Positions 63,755 to 64,000 of a stretch of 64,000 nucleotides of DNA are shown piece by piece. The stretch lies in the NCBI GenBank assembly GCA_903907985.1, contig CAIVQG010000056.1, positions 1 to 64,000 on the forward strand, in the 5' to 3' direction. The stretch is from an uncultured delta proteobacterium (GTDB lineage Bacteria > Desulfobacterota > Syntrophia > Syntrophales > Smithellaceae). The notes beneath the pieces are model-generated. The model was given only the letters and a program-made list of their open reading frames with translations. It was not told where the DNA came from and searched no databases. Numbering within the stretch: the stretch's first letter is position 1; every line of letters starts with the position of its first letter. The translations under genes and the position numbers were made by a program.

Positions 63755-64000
63755 AGAAACGTGCCAATACGTTTATCTAGTTCAACCGAGTGTTGGGCAA
63801 ACCATGCTTCCAGATACTTGATTACATCTTCAATGACAGCTTCCTTATTCTGAAAACTTTGCATTAAATTGTTGTATTCCGCAAGCATCCCTTTGTGCGC
63901 CTCTTCCTGCTTTTCCAGATCCGGATATTTAGTCAGATACATTATGTTTTCTTCACAAGTAAAGTGATAATCGGCATATTTTGCCACCTCGGCCAAGAGC
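63736..64000 (-). CDS. bacteriohemerythrin, 3' part (gene runs off the window)
   Basis: Diiron oxygen-binding protein. The visible ~88 residues hold the later iron ligands: DYHFTCEENIM (His and Glu), KQEEAHKGM (His), and FAQHSVELDKRIG (His and Asp). The frame stays open to the window edge, so the N-terminus with the first His ligands is outside. Probably about 135 residues in full. Fits oxygen sensing, storage or detoxification in an anaerobe. Confidence 0.88.
   Translation of the reverse strand, partial: LLAEVAKYADYHFTCEENIMYLTKYPDLEKQEEAHKGMLAEYNNLMQSFQNKEAVIEDVIKYLEAWFAQHSVELDKRIGTFLKSRKK

Overview
The window looks like chromosomal DNA of an anaerobic, Gram-negative bacterium. The best guess is a deltaproteobacterium (Desulfobacterota) of the Syntrophales/Smithella type. 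This is inferred from gene content: a TRAP uptake system, large PAS/V4R sensor proteins, a PilZ-acyltransferase, a minimal SufB/SufC pair, an [FeFe]-hydrogenase maturase (HydE), FdhD, rubrerythrin, hemerythrin, lipoproteins and an autotransporter. There is no rRNA, tRNA, CRISPR array, complete insertion sequence or prophage that I can recognise. The DNA is moderately AT-rich, but the first 10 kb alternates AT-rich small genes with GC-richer large ones.

Layout. 1-10.2 kb: accessory surface region with a retropepsin-like protease, a Prc/Tsp-type tail-specific protease, a small lipoprotein, an autotransporter with a G8 tract near its start, and a four-PAS LuxR-type regulator. 10.4-16.2 kb: a remnant of a hydrate dehydratase, a rubrerythrin, and an operon of a Na/Pi-type transporter with a DctP-DctQ-DctM TRAP transporter. 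16.6-28.8 kb: signalling and cell-surface genes: PilZ-PilZ-acyltransferase plus hybrid histidine kinase, a methyltransferase, RfbB, an HDOD protein, a CHAT-TPR lipoprotein, and SufC/SufB. 29.2-34.0 kb: a CsgG-like lipoprotein, a CBS-ACT protein, an FGGY kinase and a lysine/alanine-repeat H1-like protein.

34.0-45.6 kb holds two minus-strand thiamin operons, each behind a TPP riboswitch followed by an intrinsic terminator: thiN-thiD-thiC (then a monooxygenase-like gene, cca and an NlpC/P60 endopeptidase) and thiM-thiE-HAD. Between them lie a CBM9-like protein, a secreted pentapeptide-repeat protein, a YhcH protein and a TPR protein. 45.6-53.7 kb is a sulfur/cofactor block read on the minus strand: Rrf2 regulator, mnmA, metY, cysK, bioB, a PP-loop thiolation enzyme split by an in-frame TAG, hydE and fdhD. 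53.9-64 kb, mostly plus strand: a lipase-like lipoprotein behind a promoter with duplicated palindromes, an MtfA-like peptidase, a MaoC-like protein with a DrrAB-type ABC exporter and an RlmL-like methyltransferase, a DUF3141 protein, and the 3' part of a hemerythrin.

The most interesting items are: the PilZ-acyltransferase/V4R-kinase pair, the thiE-linked HAD enzyme as candidate thiamin-phosphate phosphatase, the TAG-split PP-loop gene, the possibly phase-variable autotransporter, and two families of short dispersed palindromic repeats (a 74-bp repeat present in two inverted copies, and a 100-bp element with 16-bp perfect inverted ends plus two relatives).
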